Origin: Flavobacteriaceae bacterium PS02337
GTDB lineage: Bacteria; Bacteroidota; Bacteroidia; Flavobacteriales; Flavobacteriaceae
Assembly: GCA_029959285.1 (NCBI GenBank)
Contig: JASCOE010000013.1
Span: 62,001-126,000, forward strand
DNA length: 64,000 nt
Reading direction: 5' to 3'
The notes beneath the pieces were generated by a model. That model was not told the origin of the DNA and made no database searches. It worked only from the letters and a program-made list of their open reading frames with translations. Shown in pieces: positions 24,182 to 32,290 of this stretch (within the stretch, counting starts at the first letter, position 1; every line of letters starts with the position of its first letter). Position numbers and translations under genes: made by a program.

Positions 24182-25699
24182 TTACAATTCTATTCGATTA
24201 ATGTAATTCAAAGCGCTGTTTTTATCGTCTAAAGCATTCAAAACATCAAACACTTTATCTGACCAACCGGCTATTAAATATACATCGTTTTTTTCGATGT
24301 TAATTGGCGACTGACCGTAACCAGCCAAATCAAACAAATACAATTTTGAGTTTGGTGCGATACTTTTGTATCGACTCCAAGAGTTTGCAAATGAGTCTTT
24401 TGTGTAAGCATTATTCCACATTTGAACATCTGTAAACAACATTACTTTATCGACAACTTCTTTTCGGGCGATTAAATCTTCCAAAACCAAATGACCGTTT
24501 GTAGCATAACCTACTTCACCTTCACGTTTGTAATATTCGTTAACGTTTGCCAATATGCTTCGTTTTGGCATATTGATTATTTTCCAACGATCACCAAACA
24601 TACCGCTCACTACATTTTTACAACGGCTTTGCATTAACATACCCAACATCAAACCAATATCATAAAGTAATACTTTACTTTTTGGTGAAATTGGCTGTTG
24701 CATTGAACCTGAAACGTCACAAGCAATTACAACTGATGTGTTTACATCAAAACCTTTTATGTTTTGTGAACTGATCGTAACCGCATCTTCCAAAGCATCT
24801 AAAACCATTGAAGTATATTTGAAATTCAAATCTTTCACTTCACGATACGCAGCTAAAAATCGGAATGGCAATTGTTTTGAGTTGGCGACTGCTTTTTCGT
24901 TAGAAAGATAATCGCATACTTTTTGCATATGAAAACCCGAAACATTCGCTTCTAAGATATTTCGTAAGTTACGCAACAATGCCATGTAACCTATTTTACC
25001 GCTATCGATTAATTCTTCCCATTTTTGAGTGAATGCTTTTTGCTTTTCATTCTCATTATAGAATTTCACTTGACCTAATTGAGACAACTCAGTTTCCCAA
25101 GTATATGGCGTTTGCAAAGTATTCGTTGCAACTTTATTAAAGATTGATTGCTGTGCTTCATCTTTTGCTTTTGGGTGAACCAAAAACAAGGCATCTTTTA
25201 ATTTTACAGCACCATCACGATTGTATTTTGCGAATTGGTATTCATCAAATTTATTGAACGAAATTGCCAAACCTTTTTGGATTTGTTTTGATAAACGGTT
25301 TAATTTCTTAACGTCGTTTCGTTCGTTTGCCATTTGATAGTAAGCCAACAATTCTGTTATTTCGTCTGCACGTTGTATAACATTAATTATCATTTTACTG
25401 ATTAATGAATCGCCAGAATATATTTTTGCCAATTCTACAACCAAAACCAATGGTACGGAACGCATATGCATTTCGTTACGGGCATAAACTGCCAACTTTG
25501 CCACAAATACTGGATTACATTTTTTAATCAAGTTTTTGATTCGCTCTAAACGAGTTGTATCTTTTTCATAAAATGAAGCACTCAAACTTGTTGTTACAAC
25601 TGCTGCGTACAATTCGTATTCTGATGTTAAAGAAAAAGCTGGTGCGTTTTCGTGATTAACTATATTGTTTTTCTCTTTTGATAAAAAATTGAATTTCAT
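24182..25699 (-). CDS. rsr: Ro60 ortholog Rsr (TROVE plus vWA domain)
   Basis: 505 residues. The N-terminal two thirds is a TROVE domain of HEAT-like helices (FSLTSEYELYAAVVTTSLSA, LIKKCNPVFVAKLAVYARNE, MRSVPLVLVVELAK, GKIGYMALLRNLRNILEANV), which forms a ring that binds Y RNA outside and single-stranded ends of misfolded RNA in its hole. The C-terminal third is a vWA domain with an intact MIDAS, VIACDVSGSMQQP, and FTDVQMWNN. Rsr with Y RNA recruits exonucleases such as PNPase for RNA quality control. It starts the minus-strand island and is transcribed from promoter P1. Confidence 0.95.
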   Translation of the reverse strand: MKFNFLSKEKNNIVNHENAPAFSLTSEYELYAAVVTTSLSASFYEKDTTRLERIKNLIKKCNPVFVAKLAVYARNEMHMRSVPLVLVVELAKIYSGDSLISKMIINVIQRADEITELLAYYQMANERNDVKKLNRLSKQIQKGLAISFNKFDEYQFAKYNRDGAVKLKDALFLVHPKAKDEAQQSIFNKVATNTLQTPYTWETELSQLGQVKFYNENEKQKAFTQKWEELIDSGKIGYMALLRNLRNILEANVSGFHMQKVCDYLSNEKAVANSKQLPFRFLAAYREVKDLNFKYTSMVLDALEDAVTISSQNIKGFDVNTSVVIACDVSGSMQQPISPKSKVLLYDIGLMLGMLMQSRCKNVVSGMFGDRWKIINMPKRSILANVNEYYKREGEVGYATNGHLVLEDLIARKEVVDKVMLFTDVQMWNNAYTKDSFANSWSRYKSIAPNSKLYLFDLAGYGQSPINIEKNDVYLIAGWSDKVFDVLNALDDKNSALNYINRIEL

Positions 25700-25748
25700 A
25701 ATTTCTGGTTTTTAAAATTAGACAATGCTTATTGTTTTATTTCTTAAG

Positions 25749-25787
25749 CAAAGATTTCAAAACCACTACGCAATTATTTTGCGCAGT
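25749..25787 (-). promoter_or_regulatory. Inverted-repeat promoter P1 of rsr
   Basis: Minus strand ACTGCGCAA-AATAA-TTGCGTAGT (25765-25787, one mismatch in the dyad), then AAATCTTTG (-7 box 25749-25756), with the same 20-base distance as P2 and P3. No TTTG -33 box is present at the normal place, so the dyad may replace it as an activator site or cover it as an operator. On the plus strand the same dyad lies upstream of the HD-domain gene. Confidence 0.75.
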
Positions 25788-25800
25788 AAAAAAAGAATTT

Positions 25801-25808
25801 TAAATTTG
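25801..25808 (+). promoter_or_regulatory. -7 box of the HD-domain gene
   Basis: TAAATTTG matches TAnnTTTG, 13 bases before the ATG at 25822 and 17 bases after the P1 dyad, so the divergent pair could share the regulator. Confidence 0.55.
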
Positions 25809-25821
25809 AGTAAAAAACAAC

Positions 25822-26436
25822 ATGAATTTAGAGAAAATCTATTCTGATTTACTTTCGAATATTGGCTTTTCATCAAATGAAATTCAGAAAAAATGGAAGG
25901 ATTTAGAAAAGGCATATTCAAGAAAATCAAGGCACTATCATAATCTTAACCATTTAAAAGAAATGATTGAGAGCTTTGAAATCTATCGAAACAAACTTGA
26001 AAGTCCGGATGAAATATTATTTTCAATTTTTTATCACGATTTTGTTTATTCAGCTTCTAAAAAAGATAACGAACTCAAAAGTGCCGAATATGCTGTGGCG
26101 ATTTTACCTGAAAATATCGATCTAAATAAGCAATTAGTTTTTGATGCGATCTGCGCCACGCAACAACATCAACCAAATGAAATTGAAGATATTAATTGGT
26201 TAATTGATTTTGATTTGAAAATCCTTGCTAAAGATTGGGAAGATTATAAAATCTATTTTGAACAAATTAGAAAAGAATATCGCATTTATCCTGATTTTCT
26301 CTACAAACCTGGGCGTGCAAAAGCATTGAAACATTTTCTGGAAAATGAGTTTATTTTTCAAACTGATGTGTTTAGGAATTTATATGAGAATAAAGCGAGA
26401 ATTAATATTGAAAAGGAAATTTCTTTATTAATATAA
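25822..26436 (+). CDS. HD-superfamily metal-dependent phosphohydrolase
   Basis: 204 residues. Metal-binding motifs: RHYHNLNHLKEMI (about 37-49), FYHDFVYSA (about 71-79, the HD pair) and an acidic IDFDLKILA later. This spacing marks the small stand-alone HD family that opens with a Tyr-rich RHYHNxxH motif; its substrate is not known. It diverges from rsr across the P1 dyad and has a hairpin terminator. It may act on a nucleotide or RNA end in the repair pathway, but only location suggests that. Confidence 0.8.
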   Translation: MNLEKIYSDLLSNIGFSSNEIQKKWKDLEKAYSRKSRHYHNLNHLKEMIESFEIYRNKLESPDEILFSIFYHDFVYSASKKDNELKSAEYAVAILPENIDLNKQLVFDAICATQQHQPNEIEDINWLIDFDLKILAKDWEDYKIYFEQIRKEYRIYPDFLYKPGRAKALKHFLENEFIFQTDVFRNLYENKARINIEKEISLLI

Positions 26437-26448
26437 AAATCTACTATT

Positions 26449-26481
26449 AAACCCGACAGGTTTTTGAAACCTGTCGGGTTT
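26449..26481 (+). terminator. Terminator-like hairpin after the HD gene
   Basis: AAACCCGACAGGTTT / AAACCTGTCGGGTTT, a 15-base perfect stem with a 3-base loop. The T tract is short. I recall the hairpin as a recurring intergenic element in flavobacteria, so it may be repeat and terminator at once. Confidence 0.6.
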
Positions 26482-26509
26482 GGTTGGAAACAATAATAAC
26501 ACACCGTAT

Positions 26510-26590
26510 TTCTGTAGAGACGCACCGCAGTGCGTCTAACGTTTTGTGGATATTCGGTGCGTAGACGCACTGCGGTGCGTCTCTACAGAA
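26510..26590. repeat. 81-base element with 29-base perfect inverted repeats
   Basis: 26510-26538 and 26562-26590 are exact reverse complements (outer word TTCTGTAGAGACGCACCGCA). Each arm is itself partly palindromic around CGCACCGCAGTGCG. A half copy with two mismatches lies at 21444-21482. Confidence 0.75.
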
Positions 26591-26649
26591 AATTGGAACC
26601 GAAAAAATTATTTTAAAAAAAGGGATAATGAAATTTCATTATTAACGTA

Positions 26650-26746
26650 AATGCGTGAGGGATTGAAGTGGAGCTCTTTTTTAAGGCGATTTTTCTTGGC
26701 CTTAAAAAAAGCGGGAACGTAAAGCCCGACCCGGAGGGGCACGCCC
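26650..26746. repeat. GC-richer structured intergenic element upstream of the WYL gene
   Basis: Contains GTGGAGCT, a long hairpin (TTTTTTAAGGC / GGCCTTAAAAAA, 26676-26710), then GCGGGAACGTAAAGCCCGAC and a GGGC-AC-GCCC hairpin. It stands out by base content and ends 15 bases before the WYL start codon, so it may be in the WYL leader. It shares the GGAGCT ... AGCCC theme with elements at 16210-16245 (minus) and 61658-61742. Confidence 0.5.
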
Positions 26747-26761
26747 AAAAAAAACATTCTT

Positions 26762-27799
26762 ATGTCACAAAACAAAAACGCTTTAATTCGGTACAAAACA
26801 ATCGATAAATGTCTGCAGAATAAATACCGGCAATGGACTTTAGAAGATTTAATCGAATGTTGTTCTGAAGCTTTATTTGAATATGAAGGTCGACAAAACC
26901 CAATCAGCAAAAGAACTATTCAAATGGATATTCAGCTGATGCGAAGTGAAAAACTCGGATATAATGCGCCAATCGTGGTTTACGACAAAAAGTATTATAA
27001 ATATGAAGACGAAGATTTTACGATAACCGATATTCCGCTGACGGAAACGGATATGAATGTTTTGACAGAAACGGTTTCGATGTTGAAACAGTTTAAAGAT
27101 TTCTCTTTATTTAATGATGTATCGGATATTTTACAGCGATTGGAAGATAAAATCTACGCCGAAAAATCGCATACGAAACCTGTTATTTATTTGGATAAAA
27201 ATGAAAATCTAAAAGGATTGCATTATTTGGATGAAATTTATCAGGCGATTATCAAAAAGATGGTGCTAATTATTACTTATAAATCTTTTAAATCCAGAGA
27301 AGAAACAAAATTCCATTTTCATCCGTTTATTTTAAAGGAATTCAATAATCGTTGGTTTTTAGTCGGAAAGAAAAAAGCCTCTCAGCCGATTACGAATTTG
27401 GCTTTAGACAGAATTATTTCTATAGATTACGATTTTAATCTTCCCTACTTAGAAGAAGATTTTGATGCCGATGATTATTATAAAGATGTAATTGGAGTTA
27501 CAGTCAATTCTGGATTGAAAGCAAGGCGAATTGAATTATGGGTCGATGCCTCGAATGCGCCTTACGTACTTACAAAACCTTTGCATACTTCTCAGCGATT
27601 AATTAAAGAAAATGAAGACGGAAGTGTTATTATACATATATATGTAATACCGAATTACGAAATGGAAAGGCTTTTATTAGGTTTTGGAAGCTGTCTTGAA
27701 ATTTTAAGACCTGAAAGTCTCAGAAATCGTATGAAAAAGATCATAAAAGATGCAATTTCAAGATATGAAAACGAAAATTCAACTGAAATTAATTCATGA
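26762..27799 (+). CDS. WYL-domain transcriptional regulator
   Basis: 345 residues. An N-terminal winged-helix part (LIRYKTIDKCLQNKYRQWTLEDLI ... ISKRTIQMDIQLMRSEK, about 8-75) precedes a linker, a WYL domain (about 150-225; LITYKSF, FHPFILKEFNNRWFLVG, NLALDRIISID) and a C-terminal WCX extension (about 245-335). WYL regulators sense nucleic acids or nucleotides and often control RNA/DNA repair or defence genes. It is 325 bases from the HD gene, in the RNA repair neighbourhood, and is the best local candidate to bind the dyads in P1 and P2; that link is inference. Confidence 0.85.
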   Translation: MSQNKNALIRYKTIDKCLQNKYRQWTLEDLIECCSEALFEYEGRQNPISKRTIQMDIQLMRSEKLGYNAPIVVYDKKYYKYEDEDFTITDIPLTETDMNVLTETVSMLKQFKDFSLFNDVSDILQRLEDKIYAEKSHTKPVIYLDKNENLKGLHYLDEIYQAIIKKMVLIITYKSFKSREETKFHFHPFILKEFNNRWFLVGKKKASQPITNLALDRIISIDYDFNLPYLEEDFDADDYYKDVIGVTVNSGLKARRIELWVDASNAPYVLTKPLHTSQRLIKENEDGSVIIHIYVIPNYEMERLLLGFGSCLEILRPESLRNRMKKIIKDAISRYENENSTEINS

Positions 27800-27969
27800 T
27801 TTTTTGAATAAATCCAAATTAAACCTAAAATAAATAACAGAAAGGGATTTTTACGATACCTAAATTGTTAAAATCTGAAAAAAGAATAGTATATTTCAAA
27901 TCAAAACGACCACAAAACCCTCTAAATCAGGGATATTTTTTAACTAACCAAAAATTTATGAAAAAATAA

Positions 27970-28001
27970 TATGCATGCATAGTATTTTTTCATTATATTT
28001 G
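27970..28001 (+). promoter_or_regulatory. Promoter and probable MarR operator of the beta-oxidation cluster
   Basis: TATATTTG (27994-28001) is a -7 box 18 bases before the ATG. The perfect palindrome TATGCATGCATA (27970-27981) lies over the -33 region, where a repressor would block RNA polymerase. Confidence 0.6.
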
Positions 28002-28019
28002 AAATCGATATAGTTACCT

Positions 28020-28478
28020 ATGAAAGACAAAACGATAGATTATATTTTGAGAGCTACATGGCAGGCTGTTTCAAGAATGTATAATGAAGAGGCTGCAAAA
28101 TACGATGCTACCATGGCAACAGGATTTGCTTTGTTAAGCATTGATAAAGAGGAAGGAACTCCATCAACCGCTTTAGGTCCGAGAATGGGAATGGAAGCTA
28201 CAAGTTTGACCAGAACACTAAAATCTATGGAAGACAAAGGTTTGATTGTTCGCAAAAAAAATCCAAGCGACGGAAGAGGTGTTTTAATTTACCTAACCGA
28301 TTTTGGAAAAGAAAAAAGAGAATTATCTAAAAATACTGTTCTGAAGTTTAATGAGACCGTTAGAAAACATGTTTCTGACGAAAAACTGAAACATTTTATC
28401 GAAGTTTCTGAAATCATTAATGAATTAATTCATGACAAAAACATATTTAATCAAACAGAAAACGCAGAAAACGAATAG
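28020..28478 (+). CDS. MarR-family transcriptional regulator
   Basis: 152 residues with the MarR winged helix (KYDATMATGFALLSI, EATSLTRTLKSMEDKGLIVRKKNPSDGRGVLIYLT, wing Asp-x-Arg present) between dimerisation helices. It heads the cluster, 60 bases before fadN, and probably represses it through the palindrome at 27970-27981, released by acyl-CoA or another fatty ligand. This is the usual MarR pattern but the ligand is not shown by sequence. Confidence 0.88.
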   Translation: MKDKTIDYILRATWQAVSRMYNEEAAKYDATMATGFALLSIDKEEGTPSTALGPRMGMEATSLTRTLKSMEDKGLIVRKKNPSDGRGVLIYLTDFGKEKRELSKNTVLKFNETVRKHVSDEKLKHFIEVSEIINELIHDKNIFNQTENAENE

Positions 28479-28538
28479 CATTTCGTAAGACAAGAAATAA
28501 TTCAAAACCCTGCAAAAAAAACAAACAAGTAACAAATT

Positions 28539-30929
28539 ATGAAACGCACAATTAAAAAAGTTGCTGTAATTGGATCCGGAATTATGGGTTCAGGTATAGC
28601 TTGTCATTTTGCCAACATTGGTGTTGAAGTTTTACTGCTTGACATCGTACCTCGCGAGTTGACAGAAGCTGAAGCTAAAAAAGGATTAACGCTTGAAAGT
28701 AAAGCCGTTCGCAACCGTGTGGTAAACGAACATTTGGCGAATTCATTAAAATCAAAACCATCTCCTATTTACAGTCAGAAATTCGCAAATAGAATTACGA
28801 CTGGAAATACGACTGATGATATGGCAAAAATTGCTAATGTTGACTGGATTATTGAAGTTGTTGTAGAGCGTTTGGACATTAAGAAATTAGTTTTTGAACA
28901 AATCGAGAAATTCCGCAAGCCGGGAACTTTGGTTACTTCTAATACTTCTGGTATTCCAATTCATTTTATGAGTGAAGGAAGAAGCGAAGATTTCCAACAG
29001 CACTTCTGCGGGACTCACTTTTTTAACCCTGCGCGTTACTTAAAATTATTTGAAATTATTCCTGGTCCAAAAACTTCAACTGAAGTATTGGATTTCTTAA
29101 ACGAATACGGATCTAAATTTTTAGGAAAAACTTCGGTTGTTGCTAAAGATACTCCAGCGTTTATTGGAAACAGAATTGGTATTTACGGAATCCAGAGTTT
29201 ATTCCATTTAGTAAAAGAAATGGGATTAACGATTGAAGAAGTTGATAAATTGACAGGTCCAGTAATTGGTCGTCCAAAATCGGCTACTTTCCGTACGGTT
29301 GACGTTGTTGGTTTAGATACTTTGGTTCACGTTGCCAACGGTATTTATGAAAACTGCCCAACTGACGAACAACACGAATTGTTTAAACTTCCTGATTTCA
29401 TCAACAAAATGATGGAAAATAATTGGTTAGGAAGCAAAACTGGACAAGGTTTTTATAAAAAAGTAGATAAAGATATTCTTTCTTTAGACTTAGATACATT
29501 AGAATATAGAGCTGCAAAAAAAGCAAATTTTGCAACTTTAGAATTAACTAAAACTATTGATAAACCAATCAATCGTTTTAAAGTTTTAGTTAAAGGAACA
29601 GATAAAGCGGGAGAATTCTACCGTAAGAGTTTTGCCGGAATGTTTGCTTATGTGTCAAACAGAATTCCTGAAATCTCAGACGAATTATACAAAATTGACG
29701 ACGCCATGAAAGCTGGTTTTGGATGGGAAAATGGTCCATTCGAAATCTGGGATGCTATTGGTGTTGCCAAAGGAATTGAAATCATGAAAGCTGAAGGTTT
29801 AGAGCCTGCTGCATGGGTTACTGAAATGTTGGCTTCTGGAAGCGAAAGCTTCTATTCTGTAAAAGAAGGAGCGACATATTTCTATAACATTCCGACAAAA
29901 TCACAAGTAAAAGTTCCTGGACAAGATTCATTCATTATTCTAAACAACATTCGCGAAAGCAAAAAAGTTTGGAGCAATAGTGGAGCAATTATTCAGGATT
30001 TAGGAGACGGAATTTTGAACTTAGAATTCCAATCTAAAATGAATACTATTGGTGGCGATGTTCTACAAGCTATCAATAAAGCAATCGACTTATCTGAAAA
30101 AGAATATCAAGGTTTAGTTATTGGTAACCAAGCAGCGAATTTCTCTGTTGGAGCTAATATCGGAATGATTTTCATGATGGCAGTTGAGCAGGAATACGAC
30201 GAATTGAACATGGCAATTAAATTGTTCCAAGACACTATGATGCGTGTTCGTTACTCTTCTATTCCAGTTGTAGTAGCGCCTCACGGAATGACTTTTGGTG
30301 GTGGATGCGAAATGAGCTTACACGCTGATAAAGTAGTTGCTGCCGCAGAAACTTACATGGGATTAGTTGAATTTGGTGTTGGTGTACTTCCTGGTGGAGG
30401 TGGATCTAAAGAAATGGCTTTGAGAGCTTCAGATTTATTCCGTAAAAACGATGTGGAATTAAACGTTCTTCAAGAGTATTTCTTGACAATCGCTATGGCT
30501 AAAGTTTCGACTTCTGGTTATGAAGCTTTCGATACAGGGCTTCTTCAACATGGAAAAGACATTATCGTAGTAAACAAAGATCGTCAGATTGCTGAAGCTA
30601 AGAAACATGCATTGTTAATGGCAGAAGCTGGTTACACACAACCAATCAGAAGAACTGATGTTAAAGTATTAGGAAAACAAGCTCTTGGGATGTTCTTAGT
30701 TGGAACAGATCAAATGGAAGCTGGAAAATACATTTCTGAGCACGATAAGAAAATCGCTAACAAACTGGCTTATGTAATGGCTGGAGGTGATTTATCTGAA
30801 GCAACTTTAGTATCTGAACAATATTTATTAGATATCGAACGTGAAGCTTTCTTATCTCTTTGTACTGAGAGAAAAACTTTAGAAAGAATTCAATACATGT
30901 TAACCAAAGGGAAACCTCTTAGAAACTAA
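28539..30929 (+). CDS. fadN: 3-hydroxyacyl-CoA dehydrogenase / enoyl-CoA hydratase, FadN type
   Basis: 796 residues. The dehydrogenase comes first: Rossmann VAVIGSGIMGSGIACHFA (8-25), TSNTSGIP, GTHFFNPA, KDTPAFIGNRI. The crotonase (hydratase) domain is C-terminal (about 520-720; GLVIGNQAANFSVGANIG, FGGGCEMSLHAD, GVGVLPGGGG). This order is that of Bacillus FadN, opposite to FadB/FadJ. It catalyses the second and third steps of fatty acid beta-oxidation. fadA follows after 4 bases, so the two are translationally close. Confidence 0.94.
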   Translation: MKRTIKKVAVIGSGIMGSGIACHFANIGVEVLLLDIVPRELTEAEAKKGLTLESKAVRNRVVNEHLANSLKSKPSPIYSQKFANRITTGNTTDDMAKIANVDWIIEVVVERLDIKKLVFEQIEKFRKPGTLVTSNTSGIPIHFMSEGRSEDFQQHFCGTHFFNPARYLKLFEIIPGPKTSTEVLDFLNEYGSKFLGKTSVVAKDTPAFIGNRIGIYGIQSLFHLVKEMGLTIEEVDKLTGPVIGRPKSATFRTVDVVGLDTLVHVANGIYENCPTDEQHELFKLPDFINKMMENNWLGSKTGQGFYKKVDKDILSLDLDTLEYRAAKKANFATLELTKTIDKPINRFKVLVKGTDKAGEFYRKSFAGMFAYVSNRIPEISDELYKIDDAMKAGFGWENGPFEIWDAIGVAKGIEIMKAEGLEPAAWVTEMLASGSESFYSVKEGATYFYNIPTKSQVKVPGQDSFIILNNIRESKKVWSNSGAIIQDLGDGILNLEFQSKMNTIGGDVLQAINKAIDLSEKEYQGLVIGNQAANFSVGANIGMIFMMAVEQEYDELNMAIKLFQDTMMRVRYSSIPVVVAPHGMTFGGGCEMSLHADKVVAAAETYMGLVEFGVGVLPGGGGSKEMALRASDLFRKNDVELNVLQEYFLTIAMAKVSTSGYEAFDTGLLQHGKDIIVVNKDRQIAEAKKHALLMAEAGYTQPIRRTDVKVLGKQALGMFLVGTDQMEAGKYISEHDKKIANKLAYVMAGGDLSEATLVSEQYLLDIEREAFLSLCTERKTLERIQYMLTKGKPLRN

Positions 30930-30933
30930 GAAA

Positions 30934-32115
30934 ATGAAAACAGCATATATAGTAAAAGCATATAGAACAGCAGTTGGAAAAGCTCCAAAAGGTGTTTTTA
31001 GATTTAAAAGACCTGATGAATTAGCTGCAGAAACCATTCAGTTTATGATGGATGAGTTGCCTAATTTCGACAAAAAACGTATCGATGACGTTATGGTAGG
31101 AAATGCCATGCCAGAAGCAGAACAAGGTCTTAACGTTGGACGTTTGATCTCTTTGATGGGATTAAAAGTTGAAGACGTTCCTGGTGTAACTGTAAACCGT
31201 TACTGTGCCTCTGGATTAGAAACTATCGGAATGGCAACTGCTAAAATCCAATCAGGAATGGCAGATTGTATCATTGCTGGTGGTGCAGAAAGTATGAGTT
31301 TTATTCCGATGGGAGGTTACAAACCAACTCCGGATTATAAAGTTGCTGCTGCAGGTCACGAAGATTACTACTGGGGAATGGGTTTAACTGCTGAAGCGGT
31401 TGCTAATCAATACAAAATCTCGAGAGAAGATCAGGATGAGTTTGCTTACAACTCTCATATGAAAGCGTTGAAAGCACAGGCAGAAGGAAAATTCGACAAA
31501 CAAATCGTTCCAATTACTGTTGAGCAAACTTTCATCAATGAAAATGGTAAAAAAGAAACTAAATCATACGTTGTAAATAAAGACGAAGGACCAAGAGCAG
31601 GAACTACTAAAGAAGCTTTAGCAGGTTTAAGACCAGTTTTCGCCGCTGACGGAAGTGTAACTGCTGGTAACTCTTCTCAAATGAGTGACGGTGCTGCTTT
31701 TGTTTTAATCATGAGCGAAGAAATGGTAAAAGAATTAAACCTTGAGCCAATTGCACGTTTGGTAAATTTTGCTTCTTCTGGTGTTGAACCAAGAATTATG
31801 GGTATAGGTCCTGTAAAAGCTATTCCGAAAGCATTGAAACAAGCTGGATTAACATTAAACGATATTGAATTAATTGAATTAAACGAGGCTTTTGCGTCAC
31901 AAGCTTTAGCAGTTACTCGCGAGTTAAACATTAACCCAGAAATCGTAAACGTAAACGGTGGAGCGATCTCTTTAGGACACCCTCTAGGATGTACAGGAGC
32001 CAAACTTTCTGTTCAGTTATTCGATGAAATGAAACGCAGAGGTAATAAATACGGAATCGTTTCGATGTGTGTGGGGACTGGACAAGGTTCTGCTGGGATT
32101 TACGAGGTATTGTAA
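30934..32115 (+). CDS. fadA: Acetyl-CoA acyltransferase (thiolase)
   Basis: 393 residues, a full-length degradative thiolase. Acyl-accepting Cys is in VNRYCASGLETI; the other active-site elements are ELNEAFASQAL, SLGHPLGCTGA (His) and SMCVGTGQGSAG (Cys). It cleaves 3-ketoacyl-CoA in the last step of beta-oxidation, probably in a complex with FadN. It is separated from the acyl-CoA dehydrogenase gene by a 100-base palindromic repeat. Confidence 0.95.
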   Translation: MKTAYIVKAYRTAVGKAPKGVFRFKRPDELAAETIQFMMDELPNFDKKRIDDVMVGNAMPEAEQGLNVGRLISLMGLKVEDVPGVTVNRYCASGLETIGMATAKIQSGMADCIIAGGAESMSFIPMGGYKPTPDYKVAAAGHEDYYWGMGLTAEAVANQYKISREDQDEFAYNSHMKALKAQAEGKFDKQIVPITVEQTFINENGKKETKSYVVNKDEGPRAGTTKEALAGLRPVFAADGSVTAGNSSQMSDGAAFVLIMSEEMVKELNLEPIARLVNFASSGVEPRIMGIGPVKAIPKALKQAGLTLNDIELIELNEAFASQALAVTRELNINPEIVNVNGGAISLGHPLGCTGAKLSVQLFDEMKRRGNKYGIVSMCVGTGQGSAGIYEVL

Positions 32116-32134
32116 GAAAGTATTCTCTCCTATT

Positions 32135-32234
32135 TGTCATTTCGACGAAGGAGAAATCACACTAGTAATTCGACAAAGTATGTACGCAACAGTGTGTGTT
32201 CAGCGAGTGTGATTTCTCCTTCCTCGAAATGACA
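32135..32234. repeat. 100-base palindromic element, copy 1
   Basis: Arms 32135-32162 and 32207-32234 are 28-base inverted repeats with one mismatch (TGTCATTTCGA at each outer end, then GAAGGAGAAATCACAC). It lies inside the fad cluster. A second copy of the same family, with the same outer 25 bases, is at 46070-46171. Confidence 0.8.
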
Positions 32235-32290
32235 AGATTGAGGACAAAAAGACATAAAAAATAAAGTACAAAAACAAAAAAATAAAAGTC

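Noticed and set aside
26510-26590. Attachment site or insertion-sequence ends
   Set aside because: The arms enclose only 23 bases and there is no transposase or integrase in the window.
26608-26910. Minus-strand 100-codon frame over the repeat before the WYL gene
   Set aside because: Half of it is the intergenic repeat, the other half is antisense to WYL.
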